Of a DNA stretch of 63,582 bases, positions 51,134 to 60,427 are shown in pieces. Location: NCBI GenBank assembly GCA_017552985.1, contig JAFZNO010000126.1, positions 1-63,582 of the forward strand. Reading direction: 5' to 3'. The translations under genes and the position numbers were made by a program. The stretch comes from Lachnospiraceae bacterium. GTDB lineage: Bacteria; Bacillota; Clostridia; Lachnospirales; Lachnospiraceae. Positions within the stretch are counted from its first letter, which is position 1. Every line of letters starts with the position of its first letter. The notes beneath the pieces were generated by a model. It was not told the DNA's origin. It did no database searches and saw nothing but the letters and a program-made list of their open reading frames with translations.

Positions 51134-52012
51134 ATGTCTTCAGACGTATTGAATTTTTATCTTCCGGACTTTTATACGAACGTAAATCTTTTCTGTTTCT
51201 TTCACGACATGCAGCAGAGCGCGCCGTCTTGTTTTTATGACGACGTTAAGATCACTTCGGCATACGGCAGCTTTCCGAACTGCATCTGGAATGGCGGAAG
51301 GGTAATCTTGGACCGCGTTTCCAAGGACATGATCGAAGCCGTTCTGAAGCAGTATCGCGACAGAGGGATCAAGGTTCGTTTTACCTTTACGAATCCCTTG
51401 ATCGAAGAAAAGCATTTGGCGGATCATTTCTGCAACATGGTCATGGAGCTTGCAGACCACGTCGGAAACGAGGTGTTGGTCAATGCCCCCGTTTTGGAAC
51501 AATACATCCGTGAAAAGTATCCGGATTACGCGCTGATCTCGTCCACGACAAAGTGCTTAAATGACTTTGAACGCATCAAGGAAGAGCTCGAGAAGGATTA
51601 TTCCCTGGTGGTGCTGGATTCAGCCCTGAACAACACGCCAGAGATTTTTGCCATGGATCACAGGGACCGCGTGGAACTGATCGTCAATCACTATTGCGCG
51701 GACAACTGTCCCAGGAGAAAAATGCATTATAACGTCATTGGAAAGGCTCAGCTGGAGTATTCCAACACGCCGCCAGACTGGCAGTGCAACAACGTAAACC
51801 GTGAATTCTTCCGGGTGATGGAGAACCGCTCCTTTATTTCGACGGAGTTAATGTTTGGCAAGTATCGTGAGGCAGGGTTCCGCCATTTCAAATTGGACGG
51901 AAGAGGCTTCCCGGCCCACAGGCTGATCGCGGCGATGCTTTATTATTTCGTAAAGCCGCAGTGGCATGATCAGTTTTGGCAGATCATTCTCCGTGAGATC
52001 TACAAGATTTAG
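51134..52012 (+). CDS. U32-peptidase-like protein (predicted)
   Basis: This 292-residue soluble protein reads as a TIM-barrel-like fold. Features resembling collagenase-like U32 peptidases are the stretch EVLVNAPVLEQYIREKYPDY, a Cys pair in VNHYCADNCPRRKMHYN, and GFRHFKLDGRGFPAHRL near the end. A second Cys lies in DWQCNNVN. The family is linked to RNA hydroxylation or protease functions and often carries an iron-sulfur cluster. The similarity is by eye and partial, so an unrelated function is possible. I chose ATG 51134, after GGGAGG. It lies 70 bp before glyA. Confidence 0.55.
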   Translation: MSSDVLNFYLPDFYTNVNLFCFFHDMQQSAPSCFYDDVKITSAYGSFPNCIWNGGRVILDRVSKDMIEAVLKQYRDRGIKVRFTFTNPLIEEKHLADHFCNMVMELADHVGNEVLVNAPVLEQYIREKYPDYALISSTTKCLNDFERIKEELEKDYSLVVLDSALNNTPEIFAMDHRDRVELIVNHYCADNCPRRKMHYNVIGKAQLEYSNTPPDWQCNNVNREFFRVMENRSFISTELMFGKYREAGFRHFKLDGRGFPAHRLIAAMLYYFVKPQWHDQFWQIILREIYKI

Positions 52013-52082
52013 ATTCGGAATCTCCGGTGGGAGAGTTTGAATAGAAGACTACAGAATTGAATGGAAAGCAGGAGGAAAAAAC

Positions 52083-53321
52083 ATGTATTCTTTGGATGAA
52101 GTGAGAAACGTGGATCCCGAGATCGCGCAGGCCATCGTAGACGAGCAGGCTCGTCAGAACAGCCACATTGAGCTGATCGCGTCGGAGAACTGGGTATCCA
52201 AGGCCGTTATGGCAGCAATGGGCAGCCCTTTGACAAACAAGTACGCGGAAGGGTATCCCGGAAAGAGATACTACGGCGGATGCGAGTGCGTTGACGTGGT
52301 TGAGAATCTGGCTATCGAGAGAGCAAAGGAACTGTTCGGCTGTGATTACGCGAACGTTCAGCCTCATTCCGGCGCACAGGCCAACATGGCAGTGCAGTTT
52401 GCGGTTTGCCAGCCTGGTGATACCATCATGGGCATGAATCTTGCTCACGGCGGACATCTGACCCACGGCTCACCGGTAAACATGTCCGGTAAATATTTCA
52501 ACATCGTTCCTTACGGCGTAAATGACGAGGGCTTTATCGATTATGACGAGCTCCGCAGAATCGCCTTGGAAGCTAAGCCGAAGCTGATCATCGCAGGTGC
52601 GTCCGCATATGCGAGAACCATCGACTTCAAGAAATTCCGCGAGGTTGCTGACGAGGTTGGCGCCGTTCTCATGGTAGACATGGCTCACATTGCCGGCCTG
52701 ATCGCGGCAGGACTTCATCCTTCACCCATTCCTTACGCAGACGTTGTTACCACCACGACCCACAAGACCCTGCGCGGTCCCAGAGGCGGTCTGATCCTCT
52801 GCAACAAGGAAGCGGCAGATAAATTTAACTTCAACAAGGCAATCTTCCCTGGCATCCAGGGCGGCCCTCTGATGCACGTGATCGCAGCAAAGGCAGTTTG
52901 CTTCAAGGAAGCCCTGTCGGATGACTTCAAGACCTATCAGAAGAACATTGTTGACAATGCTCAGGCACTTTGCAAGGGTCTCATGAGCCGCGGCATCAAG
53001 ATCGTTTCCGGCGGCACCGACAACCATCTGATGCTGGTTGACCTGACCAACTTTGGTCTCACCGGCAAGGCTGTTGAGAAGCTTCTTGACCAGGCACACA
53101 TTACCTGCAACAAGAATACCATTCCCAATGATCCTCAGTCTCCTTTCGTAACCAGCGGCATCCGTCTTGGCACGCCTGCAGTTACCAGCAGGGGAATGAA
53201 TACGGAGGACATGGACAAGATCGCAGAGGCCATTGCCCTCGTGATCAAGGGCGGCGAGGAGAAGGTTCCCGAGGCAAGAGCCATCGTTCAGACCCTCACC
53301 GACAAGTATCCTTTGATCTAA
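52083..53321 (+). CDS. glyA: Serine hydroxymethyltransferase
   Basis: This 412-residue PLP enzyme converts serine and tetrahydrofolate to glycine and methylene-tetrahydrofolate. The PLP-lysine motif is [14 protein letters not shown]; other diagnostic stretches are [29 protein letters not shown] and [16 protein letters not shown]. Length fits the family. GCAGGAGG precedes the ATG. I saw no glycine riboswitch or other leader element in the short gap upstream. A terminator follows at 53333-53370. Confidence 0.98.
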   Translation: MYSLDEVRNVDPEIAQAIVDEQARQNSHIELIASENWVSKAVMAAMGSPLTNKYAEGYPGKRYYGGCECVDVVENLAIERAKELFGCDYANVQPHSGAQANMAVQFAVCQPGDTIMGMNLAHGGHLTHGSPVNMSGKYFNIVPYGVNDEGFIDYDELRRIALEAKPKLIIAGASAYARTIDFKKFREVADEVGAVLMVDMAHIAGLIAAGLHPSPIPYADVVTTTTHKTLRGPRGGLILCNKEAADKFNFNKAIFPGIQGGPLMHVIAAKAVCFKEALSDDFKTYQKNIVDNAQALCKGLMSRGIKIVSGGTDNHLMLVDLTNFGLTGKAVEKLLDQAHITCNKNTIPNDPQSPFVTSGIRLGTPAVTSRGMNTEDMDKIAEAIALVIKGGEEKVPEARAIVQTLTDKYPLI

Positions 53322-53332
53322 TCAAAAACGAC

Positions 53333-53370
53333 AAAACTCCGACTGCCATTGAGGCGGCCGGAGTTTTTTT
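53333..53370 (+). terminator. Intrinsic terminator after glyA
   Basis: AAAACTCCG pairs with CGGAGTTTT, with an inner GCC/GGC extension, ending in T7. Confidence 0.9.
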
Positions 53371-53402
53371 GTACAGATTAACGAATGAAAATGCCTTGAA
53401 AA

Positions 53403-53416
53403 TGGAAGCGCTTTCA
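53403..53416. promoter_or_regulatory. Candidate cre (CcpA) site
   Basis: TGGAAGCGCTTTCA matches the cre consensus TGWNANCGNTNWCA at all but the third fixed position, and its core is palindromic. It lies about 180 bp before the lipoprotein gene that precedes the second sugar importer. Catabolite control of the region is plausible. Confidence 0.55.
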
Positions 53417-53495
53417 GCAACACGCACAAAAAATGCCATAAAAAAGACAGGCGTTATTGTTGAAAAACACAAAATAGGTAAAAAAGATGCTTATT

Positions 53496-53520
53496 GAAGT
53501 AAAAGAATTCCATTTACTTC
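53496..53520. promoter_or_regulatory. 8-bp-arm palindrome in the importer upstream region
   Basis: GAAGTAAA (53496-53503) and TTTACTTC (53513-53520) flank a 9-bp spacer holding GAATTC. It may be an operator or an RNA hairpin. Apart from this and the cre-like site, the 276-bp gap shows only AT-rich DNA, with a TATAAT at 53578-53583 lacking a clear -35. Confidence 0.4.
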
Positions 53521-53597
53521 AAAATAGTGCTGAATTATACTTGAAAGCAAGGTAAGGGTTTCTTATGGGGTATTTTGTATAATTTAGGAAGAAGAAG

Positions 53598-54194
53598 ATG
53601 AAAAGAAATCGATTAATTACCTTAGGATGCTTGGTCATTTGCCTGATGATTCTTGCGTGCGGTTGTGAGAAGGAACCGGACCATAAGAAAACAGGCGAGA
53701 GTTGGGCCTACGTGCATGAACCGGCAGCAGAGATCCTTTGGCTTGGGGACAATGGAAAGGCAACGTTTAAGGGAAAAAGCTATGATTACGTTAAGGATGA
53801 TGGGTTCATCACCTTGACGGATGAAAACAAGCAAACCTTGAAGATGCATTATTCCATGAACAAAGATCAAATGTTGCTGTTCGAGATCAATCAGTATCAT
53901 TTCGTCGCATCGGAAGGCATTGGGGAGCCGGATGGCCTTGTGGGGACTTGGAAGGGCGGCGAAGAGGACAGAAGTTCTTTCCAGTTTACGGAGGAAGGCA
54001 TCTTCATGGAGGATGAATTTTTCCCAGGGCACTATACCGTAGACGAAAAGAACGGAACGGTCAAGTTAATGTACGAGGATCATTTTGCTGACACCGTCTT
54101 TTATTTTCATTTGGATGGGGAAAAGCTGACGATCGAATATCCTTGGCCCATGGTTAAAACGGATTTTGAAAAGAAAGATTCTGCTAAGGAATGA
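53598..54194 (+). CDS. Lipoprotein of unknown function
   Basis: This 198-residue lipoprotein has a signal ending LACGC, followed by a beta-rich domain with two related halves. The second opens GLVGTWKGGEED and includes SSFQFTEEGIF, an arrangement seen in small Firmicute lipocalin-like or DUF5640-type lipoproteins. A similar GSW/GKW opening occurs in the two lipoproteins at 19.6-21.7 kb. It lies 120 bp upstream of the second sugar-binding protein gene, but that gene has its own promoter region. Ligand unknown. The start at 53598 has GGAAGAAGA upstream. Confidence 0.78.
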   Translation: MKRNRLITLGCLVICLMILACGCEKEPDHKKTGESWAYVHEPAAEILWLGDNGKATFKGKSYDYVKDDGFITLTDENKQTLKMHYSMNKDQMLLFEINQYHFVASEGIGEPDGLVGTWKGGEEDRSSFQFTEEGIFMEDEFFPGHYTVDEKNGTVKLMYEDHFADTVFYFHLDGEKLTIEYPWPMVKTDFEKKDSAKE

Positions 54195-54265
54195 CGAAAG
54201 TCATCCGGACGCCCGGGAGGGTACTAATTTTGGTCATTAGGCAATAAAGCCTGTGATATAGTTAC

Positions 54266-54287
54266 TATAATGGGACATTCCCCATTA
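54266..54287 (+). promoter_or_regulatory. TATAAT box overlapped by a palindrome
   Basis: TATAAT at 54266-54271 is the likely -10 box of the second importer operon; the -35 region is weak, suggesting an activator. TAATGGG-N6-CCCATTA (54268-54287) is a perfect palindrome over the -10/+1 region and may be the binding site of a regulator. Confidence 0.5.
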
Positions 54288-54316
54288 CACGTATTCAAAA
54301 AGGAGGAGAAAGTATT

Positions 54317-55618
54317 ATGAAACTGAAAAAAGTTGCAGCAACTCTGCTTGCAAGCGTAATGGTTCTTTCCATGGCAGCATGTGGCACCGGTTCCGACAAG
54401 GGCGGTGACGGCAAGGGCGGCGCAGCTCAGCTGAGCAAGGACGACAAGATCACCCTGAGCATGTGGTGTATCGCTACCGAGAGCGATTCCAACCGTAATT
54501 CTTACGAGCTGGCTATCGACGAGATGAAGAAAGAGTATCCCAACATCACCCTGAATTGGGAAGCTTTTGAGAACCAGTCTTACAAGACCAAGATTAAGGC
54601 AGCAGTTGCAGCTGACGAGCTTCCTGACATCTTCTTTACCTGGTCTTGCGCATTCCTTGGCGATTTCGTAAAGTCCGGTAAGGTTTACTGCCTGGATGAG
54701 GCTTACAAGAGCTATGCAAGCGAGCTTCCTGAAGTTATGATGGGCAACTCCACTTACGACGGAAAGCACTACGGCGTGCCTCTGACCATGAACATCGTTG
54801 GTCTGTTCGCTAACATGGACCTTCTGAAGGAAGCTGGATACAACGAGATCCCTGGCACCTATGATGATTTCATTAAGTGCTGTGACGCTCTGAAGGCTAA
54901 GGGAATCATGCCTTTCGGATGTGCTGGTTCTGAGACCTGGTGCGTAACCGAGTACCTTGAGTCCGTAATCGAGAAGTCCATCGGTGCTGACGCGCTGAAC
55001 GACATCTTCCTTGGCAGAGCTACTTGGAACAATCCTGACGTTGCTAGCGCAGTTGATACCTTCCAGAAGATGGTTAACGACGGCTACTTTGATCCCAACG
55101 GCATCTCCCTGACCAACGACGAAGTTAAGGCTAACTTCATGAAGGGTCAGTATGCATTCTACATGAACGGTACTTGGAACTGCGCAGACTTCGCTGCAGA
55201 TGCAAACTTCTTCCCTAAGGTAAAGGTTGCTGAGTTCCCTGTTATCAACGCAGACAAGGCTAAGCTTGGTCAGCTTATCGGCGGTCCTTCCGATACCCTC
55301 GCAGTTGCAGCTTCTTCCAAGAACGCAGCAGCAGCAGCTACCTACACCTTCGAGCTTGGTAAGAGAATCTGCCACTATGGCTATCTTGATGGTTGTGGAC
55401 TTCCCGCTTGGACGCCTTACGGTGATACCAGCAAGGTTAACGGCCTGACCCAGGCAGTTGCAGAGATCTGTAACAAGGCTAACGGTTACGTTCTGTTCGG
55501 TGATACCGCTATGAACGCTGACGAAGCTAATACCTATCTTGATTACGTAGCACAGGTTTACGGATGCAAGGTTGACGGCGCTGGCTTCATCGCTGGACTT
55601 TCTAAGGACATCAGATAA
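54317..55618 (+). CDS. Sugar-binding lipoprotein of second importer
   Basis: This 433-residue lipoprotein is the substrate-binding component of a CUT1 sugar importer. The signal ends in lipobox MAAC, followed by a Gly/Lys linker and a family-1 solute-binding fold (TLSMWCIATESDSNRNSYEL, later MKGQYAFYMNGTWNCADF). Its size is typical of maltodextrin- or sialic-acid-type oligosaccharide binders. Codon use is highly biased to a few codons, which fits strong expression. AGGAGG precedes the ATG. A terminator-like hairpin between it and the permease genes would lower permease expression relative to the binding protein. Confidence 0.94.
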   Translation: MKLKKVAATLLASVMVLSMAACGTGSDKGGDGKGGAAQLSKDDKITLSMWCIATESDSNRNSYELAIDEMKKEYPNITLNWEAFENQSYKTKIKAAVAADELPDIFFTWSCAFLGDFVKSGKVYCLDEAYKSYASELPEVMMGNSTYDGKHYGVPLTMNIVGLFANMDLLKEAGYNEIPGTYDDFIKCCDALKAKGIMPFGCAGSETWCVTEYLESVIEKSIGADALNDIFLGRATWNNPDVASAVDTFQKMVNDGYFDPNGISLTNDEVKANFMKGQYAFYMNGTWNCADFAADANFFPKVKVAEFPVINADKAKLGQLIGGPSDTLAVAASSKNAAAAATYTFELGKRICHYGYLDGCGLPAWTPYGDTSKVNGLTQAVAEICNKANGYVLFGDTAMNADEANTYLDYVAQVYGCKVDGAGFIAGLSKDIR

Positions 55619-55655
55619 TTGATTTCCTTAATGGAACAGTAATTAAATAATGATT

Positions 55656-55707
55656 TGCGGTCTTTCCCAATCCTCCGTAAGGGGAACCGGAAAGACCGCA
55701 TTTTTAA
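55656..55707 (+). terminator. Attenuating hairpin between binding protein and permease genes
   Basis: TGCGGTCTTTCC (55656-55667) and GGAAAGACCGCA (55689-55700) form a perfect 12-bp stem followed by T5. Because no new promoter is visible before the permease gene, it probably acts as a partial terminator in the operon. Confidence 0.85.
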
Positions 55708-55730
55708 TTCACCGGAAGGTAACGATTGGA

Positions 55731-56648
55731 ATGAAAGAGAAAACTTTTAAGAAAATAAGCATATTTTTGTTCTTATTACCTGCATTACTCTTATTCATCG
55801 GCGTGCTGATCTACCCGATCATCATGTCCGTTTGTTACAGCTTCTATGATCTGAGAAGCGTTTCTACGACTGGAATGCAATGGTGTGGCCTGGATAACTA
55901 TAAAGAACTTTTCACCAGCGGCTCCATAAGTTTCTGGCGGGCACTTGGAAATTCATTACTCTTGGCTGCACTTTCCGTATTTATACAGTTACCCCTGGCT
56001 TTGGGACTGGCGCTCATGTTGGGTAAAGGAATCAAGGGAGAGAGAGCTTATCTTTCCATTTACTTCCTGCCCGTATTGATCTCCACGGTAGTAATCGGTC
56101 AGTTGTGGCGTAAGATCTACAACCCTGACTACGGTATTCTGAACGCGGTATTATCCTTGCTTGGAATCAACAACGTGATGCCGAGCGGCGGTTGGCTCGG
56201 AAACGAAGCTTCCGCTCTTTGGTGTGTATTTATCCCCACGTTGTGGCAATACGTTGGTTATCACATGCTTCTGATGTACGCGGGCGTTCGAAGCGTTTCC
56301 CCCGAACTTCGCGAAGCAGCAAAGCTTGACGGTGCAACGGATGCTCAGGTTGACTGGTACGTCGTGATTCCCGTCATCAAACCCATCATTAAGGTAAGCG
56401 TAATCTTCGCAGTAACCGGTTCCTTGAAATCCTTCGACTTGATCTACGTCCTGACGAATGGCGGACCTTATCATGCGACGGAAGTGCCGAGTACCTTGAT
56501 GATCAACATGCTGTTCCTGCGTAACCGCTACGGTATGGGCAGTACGATCGCGGTTATGCTGATCTTGTTGTGTTTTGCCTTTGCATTACTGATTAACTGG
56601 GCATTTAAGGAGAAGGATATCTATGGAAAAAAAGAGCATGTTGAATAG
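55731..56648 (+). CDS. Sugar ABC transporter permease (CUT1, MalF-like)
   Basis: This 305-residue permease has six predicted helices and the EAA loop ELREAAKLDGATDAQVDWYVVIP. It pairs with the following permease. The chosen ATG at 55731 is preceded by GGAAGG; an in-frame ATG at 55650 lies within the hairpin region. It overlaps the partner permease by 26 bp. The ATPase is not encoded here, as for other Firmicute CUT1 systems. Confidence 0.93.
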   Translation: MKEKTFKKISIFLFLLPALLLFIGVLIYPIIMSVCYSFYDLRSVSTTGMQWCGLDNYKELFTSGSISFWRALGNSLLLAALSVFIQLPLALGLALMLGKGIKGERAYLSIYFLPVLISTVVIGQLWRKIYNPDYGILNAVLSLLGINNVMPSGGWLGNEASALWCVFIPTLWQYVGYHMLLMYAGVRSVSPELREAAKLDGATDAQVDWYVVIPVIKPIIKVSVIFAVTGSLKSFDLIYVLTNGGPYHATEVPSTLMINMLFLRNRYGMGSTIAVMLILLCFAFALLINWAFKEKDIYGKKEHVE

Positions 56649-57507
56649 TAGCGTTGATCTGGATCAATTTCAGGTCCAGAAGACGAATAAGTTTGTAAAG
56701 GTATTGATCTACATTGGCTTAGTGGTTTGGGCCTTGATCGACCTGTTCCCCATTTACTGGATGTTTACGTTCTCTTTGAAGAATAACGAAGAAGTGTACG
56801 GCATGAACGTTATGGGCTTGCCCAAGCAGTGGCTCTGGTCCAACTATGAAAGAGCCATGACCACCGGTAACATGCCGCTTTATTTCATGAACAGTATCAT
56901 TGTTACGGTATGTGCGATTGCATTGTGTCTGATCGCAGCATTGATGGCAACCTACGCGATCACGAGAATCATTTGGAAGGGAAGCCAACTGATGAACAGC
57001 TTCTTTATGCTGGGTATCACGATTCCCGTACACGCATCCGTCGTTCCGATCTTCATCACGCTGAGCAGAATTCACATGGTGAATTCCCGTATCGCGTTGA
57101 TCGTTCCTTACGCGGCATTCTCGCTTGCCATGGCAATCCTGATCTGTACCGGTTTCATGAACGACATCCCGAAGGATCTGGATGAGGCAGCTTACATCGA
57201 CGGATGTAACGTTTGGAAGACTTTCGTCATGATCATTTGTCCGCTGATGAAACCCGCGCTTGCAACCATCACGATCTACACGTTCCTGCAGTGCTGGAAC
57301 GAGCTGATGTTCGCAAACGTATTTATCAGCAAGAACGCACTGAAGACGCTTCCCGTTGGTATCCAGGCATTGTCCGGACAGCATACCACGGACTGGGGTC
57401 CCATCGGTGCGGCACTGGTTATCGCAACGTTCCCTACTTTGCTCGCATACGTATTCATGAGCAAATCCATTCAGGAGAGCTTCATTGCGGGTGCAGTTAA
57501 GGGTTAA
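56623..57507 (+). CDS. Sugar ABC transporter permease (CUT1, MalG-like)
   Basis: This 294-residue partner permease has six predicted helices and the EAA loop DLDEAAYIDGCNVWKTFVMIICP, ending ESFIAGAVKG. It overlaps the preceding permease gene by 26 bp, indicating translational coupling. It closes the importer operon; a terminator and the promoter of the two-component pair follow. Confidence 0.93.
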   Translation: MEKKSMLNSSVDLDQFQVQKTNKFVKVLIYIGLVVWALIDLFPIYWMFTFSLKNNEEVYGMNVMGLPKQWLWSNYERAMTTGNMPLYFMNSIIVTVCAIALCLIAALMATYAITRIIWKGSQLMNSFFMLGITIPVHASVVPIFITLSRIHMVNSRIALIVPYAAFSLAMAILICTGFMNDIPKDLDEAAYIDGCNVWKTFVMIICPLMKPALATITIYTFLQCWNELMFANVFISKNALKTLPVGIQALSGQHTTDWGPIGAALVIATFPTLLAYVFMSKSIQESFIAGAVKG

Positions 57508-57544
57508 CGTAAAAATTGAATCATCCTAAGAAAAAATAACGGAA

Positions 57545-57574
57545 GAGGGCAGACGAAAACGTCTGCTCTTTTTC
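57545..57574 (+). terminator. Intrinsic terminator after the second importer
   Basis: GGCAGACG and CGTCTGCT form the stem around an AAAA loop and run into T5. Confidence 0.85.
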
Positions 57575-57576
57575 GT

Positions 57577-57605
57577 TTGCCAGTTTTCAAAAAAAGTGTT
57601 AGAAT
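57577..57605 (+). promoter_or_regulatory. Sigma-A promoter of the two-component pair
   Basis: TTGCCA (57577-57582), a 17-bp spacer and TAGAAT (57600-57605) lie 42 bp before the sensor kinase start. Confidence 0.78.
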
Positions 57606-57647
57606 ATAAAAAGTGGCAACAAAGGCTCTTGTGGATGGGAGAACGTC

Positions 57648-59471
57648 ATGGAAGAAACGCCGGTGGAGGGAAAAGTTAATCAGGAAAAGAAAAAGCATTG
57701 GTCGTTGTCGGCGAAACTTCGAATGGTCGTGTTTCTCATTATTTTTATCATTATCACGGCTTTTTTGATATCCATGTTTTATTTTTCCTTAAGGGAGCGC
57801 ATCGATAATGCAGAGCGCCAGGCTGACAGCCTCCTCAACACGATCTCCAACAGTATCGTCTCCGACGTTGACGGATACAAGGAACTGTCCCGGCTGATCA
57901 TGATGGACTCTACGGTGGTTACCTTTCTTCGTTCCAGCACGAAGAAAGTGAACGACGATATGAAAAACAAGGCCAGAAACGGCATTTTTAACATTTTGAA
58001 CGTCACGGAAGACGTGCATGCCGTGTTTGTATTCCGCGAAGACGGAAACTACGTGAGCACAAACCGGAATGCGTATTATTTCGACGTGGAGCGAATGGAA
58101 GCGGGAAAGTGGAAGTCAGACATTTTAGCAAGTCTGGGACGCGCAGTCATTTCCATCAATAGCAACAACACGATCTTCAAGACGCGCGGAGGCTCCGTGC
58201 TTACCATAGGGCGTGCCATTTATGACATCTACACGCAGGAAAGAATTGGAATGCTTTTGATGAACGTCTCTGATGCCGTATTGGAGAAAGAAATCCATGC
58301 CACCAAGAATGAAAACGTGTGCATCACGGACTTGAAGGGGAGTTATCTTGCGGGGGATGAAAATCTCGTAAAGTATTATAGCGTGGATTTTGCCAATACC
58401 AAGGTGATCCACAAGGAGGTTCGCACCACGACGGGAAAGAGATTGATCTCCGGATGCCGTGTTCCGGAGATGCCTCTGATCATCATCACTTCCGCGAATC
58501 TTAACACCGGCCGCATACCGTATGAGACGGGTTATATTTTGATCTTCCTGCTGATCACCGTCATTATTGCGGCGTTCAGTGCGGGAACCTTTATTACCAG
58601 AAACATCACGACTCCCGTGTTTGAACTGACGAGGGCCATGGAAAAAAACAGGGAAGAAGGGAAGCTGGAACGGGTTAGCGTCGTGTCCGTGGACAATGAG
58701 ATCGGCATGTTGGAGGAAGGCTATAACAACATGATCGATCACGTAAATGACCTGATCAAGAGACTGATCGAAAACGAGAAGATCCTGCAGAAATCGGAAA
58801 TGCGGGTGCTTCACGAGCAAATCAAGCCCCATTTCCTGTATAATTCACTGGAGACCATAGGCTTTCTGGCCATGGATGCCGGTGCCGAGGAGGTACATGC
58901 CGCGCTGGAGACGTTGGGAAGCTTTTACCGGAATTTCTTGAGCAAGGGTGACAGGGAGATTCCCCTAAAGCGCGAGATCTGCATCGTGCAGGATTACTTG
59001 TCCCTGCAAAAGCTTAGATATGGTGACATTCTGCAGGATGAATATGACATTGCGAAGGATACGGAGAATTTTGTCATCCCGAAGCTGATCCTGCAGCCCC
59101 TGGTGGAGAACAGCATTTATCACGGCATTCGATTAAAAGGCGAAGAAGGTATTATTAAGATCACAAGCTGGATGGAGGAGGGCGTGCTGCACATTTCGGT
59201 GCGGGATACCGGCGTGGGCATGACCCAGGAACAGATCGAGCAGGTTCTCAGGAAGCGGAATGAAAGCGAGATGGAGATTTCCTCCGATCCTTCCGAGAGC
59301 TTTGGCCTGTGGGGGACCATCGAAAGGATCCGGTGTTTCTGTGATGAAGATGACGTAGTAAAGATCCGAAGCGAAGAGGGCGAATACACGGAGGTGGAAT
59401 TCGTCATACCGCCTAGGAGAATGGAGAGGGATAACGGTAACGATGAGAAAGTACAGAGTGATGCTCATTGA
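57648..59471 (+). CDS. YesM-type sensor histidine kinase
   Basis: This 607-residue membrane kinase has two transmembrane helices (about 25-47 and 285-305) bracketing an extracellular sensor of about 240 residues, a HAMP segment (TPVFELTRAMEKNREEGKLE), and a LytS/YesM-type kinase core. The phosphorylated His395 is in QIKPHFLYNSLETI, with N-box LVENSIYHGI and the G-box DTGVGM. This family typically senses sugars directly or through a solute-binding protein. Its position right after a sugar importer supports control of that importer. It overlaps the response regulator by 29 bp. Confidence 0.94.
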   Translation: MEETPVEGKVNQEKKKHWSLSAKLRMVVFLIIFIIITAFLISMFYFSLRERIDNAERQADSLLNTISNSIVSDVDGYKELSRLIMMDSTVVTFLRSSTKKVNDDMKNKARNGIFNILNVTEDVHAVFVFREDGNYVSTNRNAYYFDVERMEAGKWKSDILASLGRAVISINSNNTIFKTRGGSVLTIGRAIYDIYTQERIGMLLMNVSDAVLEKEIHATKNENVCITDLKGSYLAGDENLVKYYSVDFANTKVIHKEVRTTTGKRLISGCRVPEMPLIIITSANLNTGRIPYETGYILIFLLITVIIAAFSAGTFITRNITTPVFELTRAMEKNREEGKLERVSVVSVDNEIGMLEEGYNNMIDHVNDLIKRLIENEKILQKSEMRVLHEQIKPHFLYNSLETIGFLAMDAGAEEVHAALETLGSFYRNFLSKGDREIPLKREICIVQDYLSLQKLRYGDILQDEYDIAKDTENFVIPKLILQPLVENSIYHGIRLKGEEGIIKITSWMEEGVLHISVRDTGVGMTQEQIEQVLRKRNESEMEISSDPSESFGLWGTIERIRCFCDEDDVVKIRSEEGEYTEVEFVIPPRRMERDNGNDEKVQSDAH

Positions 59472-60201
59472 CGATGAGCAATCAGCGAGGAAATTAATGC
59501 GGGCCTCCATTGGGTGGGAGAGCCTGAACATGGAGGTCGTGGGAGAGGCCGCCAGCGGGATCGAGGCGATCAACGTCATTGATGAGATGAAGCCGGACAT
59601 TGCCTTTGTGGACATTTCCATGCCATTTATGAACGGGATTGAGTTTACGGAGGTCGCGACGACGCGCTACCCCAATCTGATCATCATTATCATGACGGCG
59701 CTGGATCAGTTTGAATACGCAAGGAGATGCGTGAGCCTGCCGGTATTTGAATACATGCTGAAGCCCTTGGTAAGGGCCGAGGTGACGGCAGTCTTAACCA
59801 ACGTGAAAAAGAAGCTGGACGCGACGCTCGACCTGGAGAGTGAGAGTGCGGCGGAGAACTCGCCCGGACCGGAGATCGAACCCAACACCATTGAGCAGAT
59901 CAAGAAATTCATTGAGACGGGTTATACGGATTCGAAGATCAATCTTGCCTCCGTGGCGGAACAGTTTGGCTTTAGCGCCAGCTATCTGTCCCGTAAGTTT
60001 AAGCAGGAGACGGGGAAAAACTTCGTGGAATATCTGACGGAATGCCGCATGGAGAAGGCAATCAAGCTGGCGGAGGCTGGAAAGAAGATGTTTCTCGCGT
60101 CGGCGGAGGTTGGCATCCCGGATCCCAATTACTTTGGACGGTGTTTTAAGAAATATGCCGGGATGAGCTATTCGGAGTACATGGCATCCCATGCAAAATA
60201 G
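59443..60201 (+). CDS. AraC-type response regulator (YesN-like)
   Basis: This 252-residue regulator has a receiver domain with phosphoacceptor Asp57 in FVDISMPF and the metal-binding DDE at residues 10-12, a short linker, and a C-terminal AraC-type double helix-turn-helix (NLASVAEQFGFSASYLSRKF and IPDPNYFGRCFKKYAGMSYS). It is short for YesN proteins (often about 500 residues) because the linker is minimal. It probably activates the importer at 54.3-57.5 kb. It overlaps the kinase gene and ends in a strong terminator. Confidence 0.94.
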   Translation: MRKYRVMLIDDEQSARKLMRASIGWESLNMEVVGEAASGIEAINVIDEMKPDIAFVDISMPFMNGIEFTEVATTRYPNLIIIIMTALDQFEYARRCVSLPVFEYMLKPLVRAEVTAVLTNVKKKLDATLDLESESAAENSPGPEIEPNTIEQIKKFIETGYTDSKINLASVAEQFGFSASYLSRKFKQETGKNFVEYLTECRMEKAIKLAEAGKKMFLASAEVGIPDPNYFGRCFKKYAGMSYSEYMASHAK

Positions 60202-60248
60202 GAAGGAAGGACTCAGGGCCGCAAAAGTCGTGATTCTTCGTCAAAATA

Positions 60249-60280
60249 ACGAAGACCCATGGGAGGGTCTTCGTTTTTTT
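60249..60280 (+). terminator. Intrinsic terminator after the two-component pair
   Basis: ACGAAGACCC and GGGTCTTCGT form a 10-bp stem with a 6-nt loop, ending in T7. Confidence 0.9.
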
Positions 60281-60295
60281 GTGGGTTTTCCCCTC

Positions 60296-60324
60296 TTGCG
60301 CTTTTGGGGATGCCATGATAGAAT
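60296..60324 (+). promoter_or_regulatory. Sigma-A promoter of the ACT-hom-aspartokinase operon
   Basis: TTGCGC (60296-60301), a 17-bp spacer and TAGAAT (60319-60324) stand about 100 bp before the ACT-domain gene. I see no T-box or S-box in the leader. Confidence 0.65.
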
Positions 60325-60427
60325 ATCTTTCGTTAGCATACAATTGTCTTTCCCAGAAAAACATTTACGGTGTTTCGGGAGTCGCTTTCGCCGGGAAGTC
60401 AGGCGGGAGAAAACGGGGGATGGAAAT

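Noticed and set aside
52013-52082. Glycine riboswitch before glyA
   Set aside because: The gap is only 70 bp and has no conserved glycine aptamer motif.
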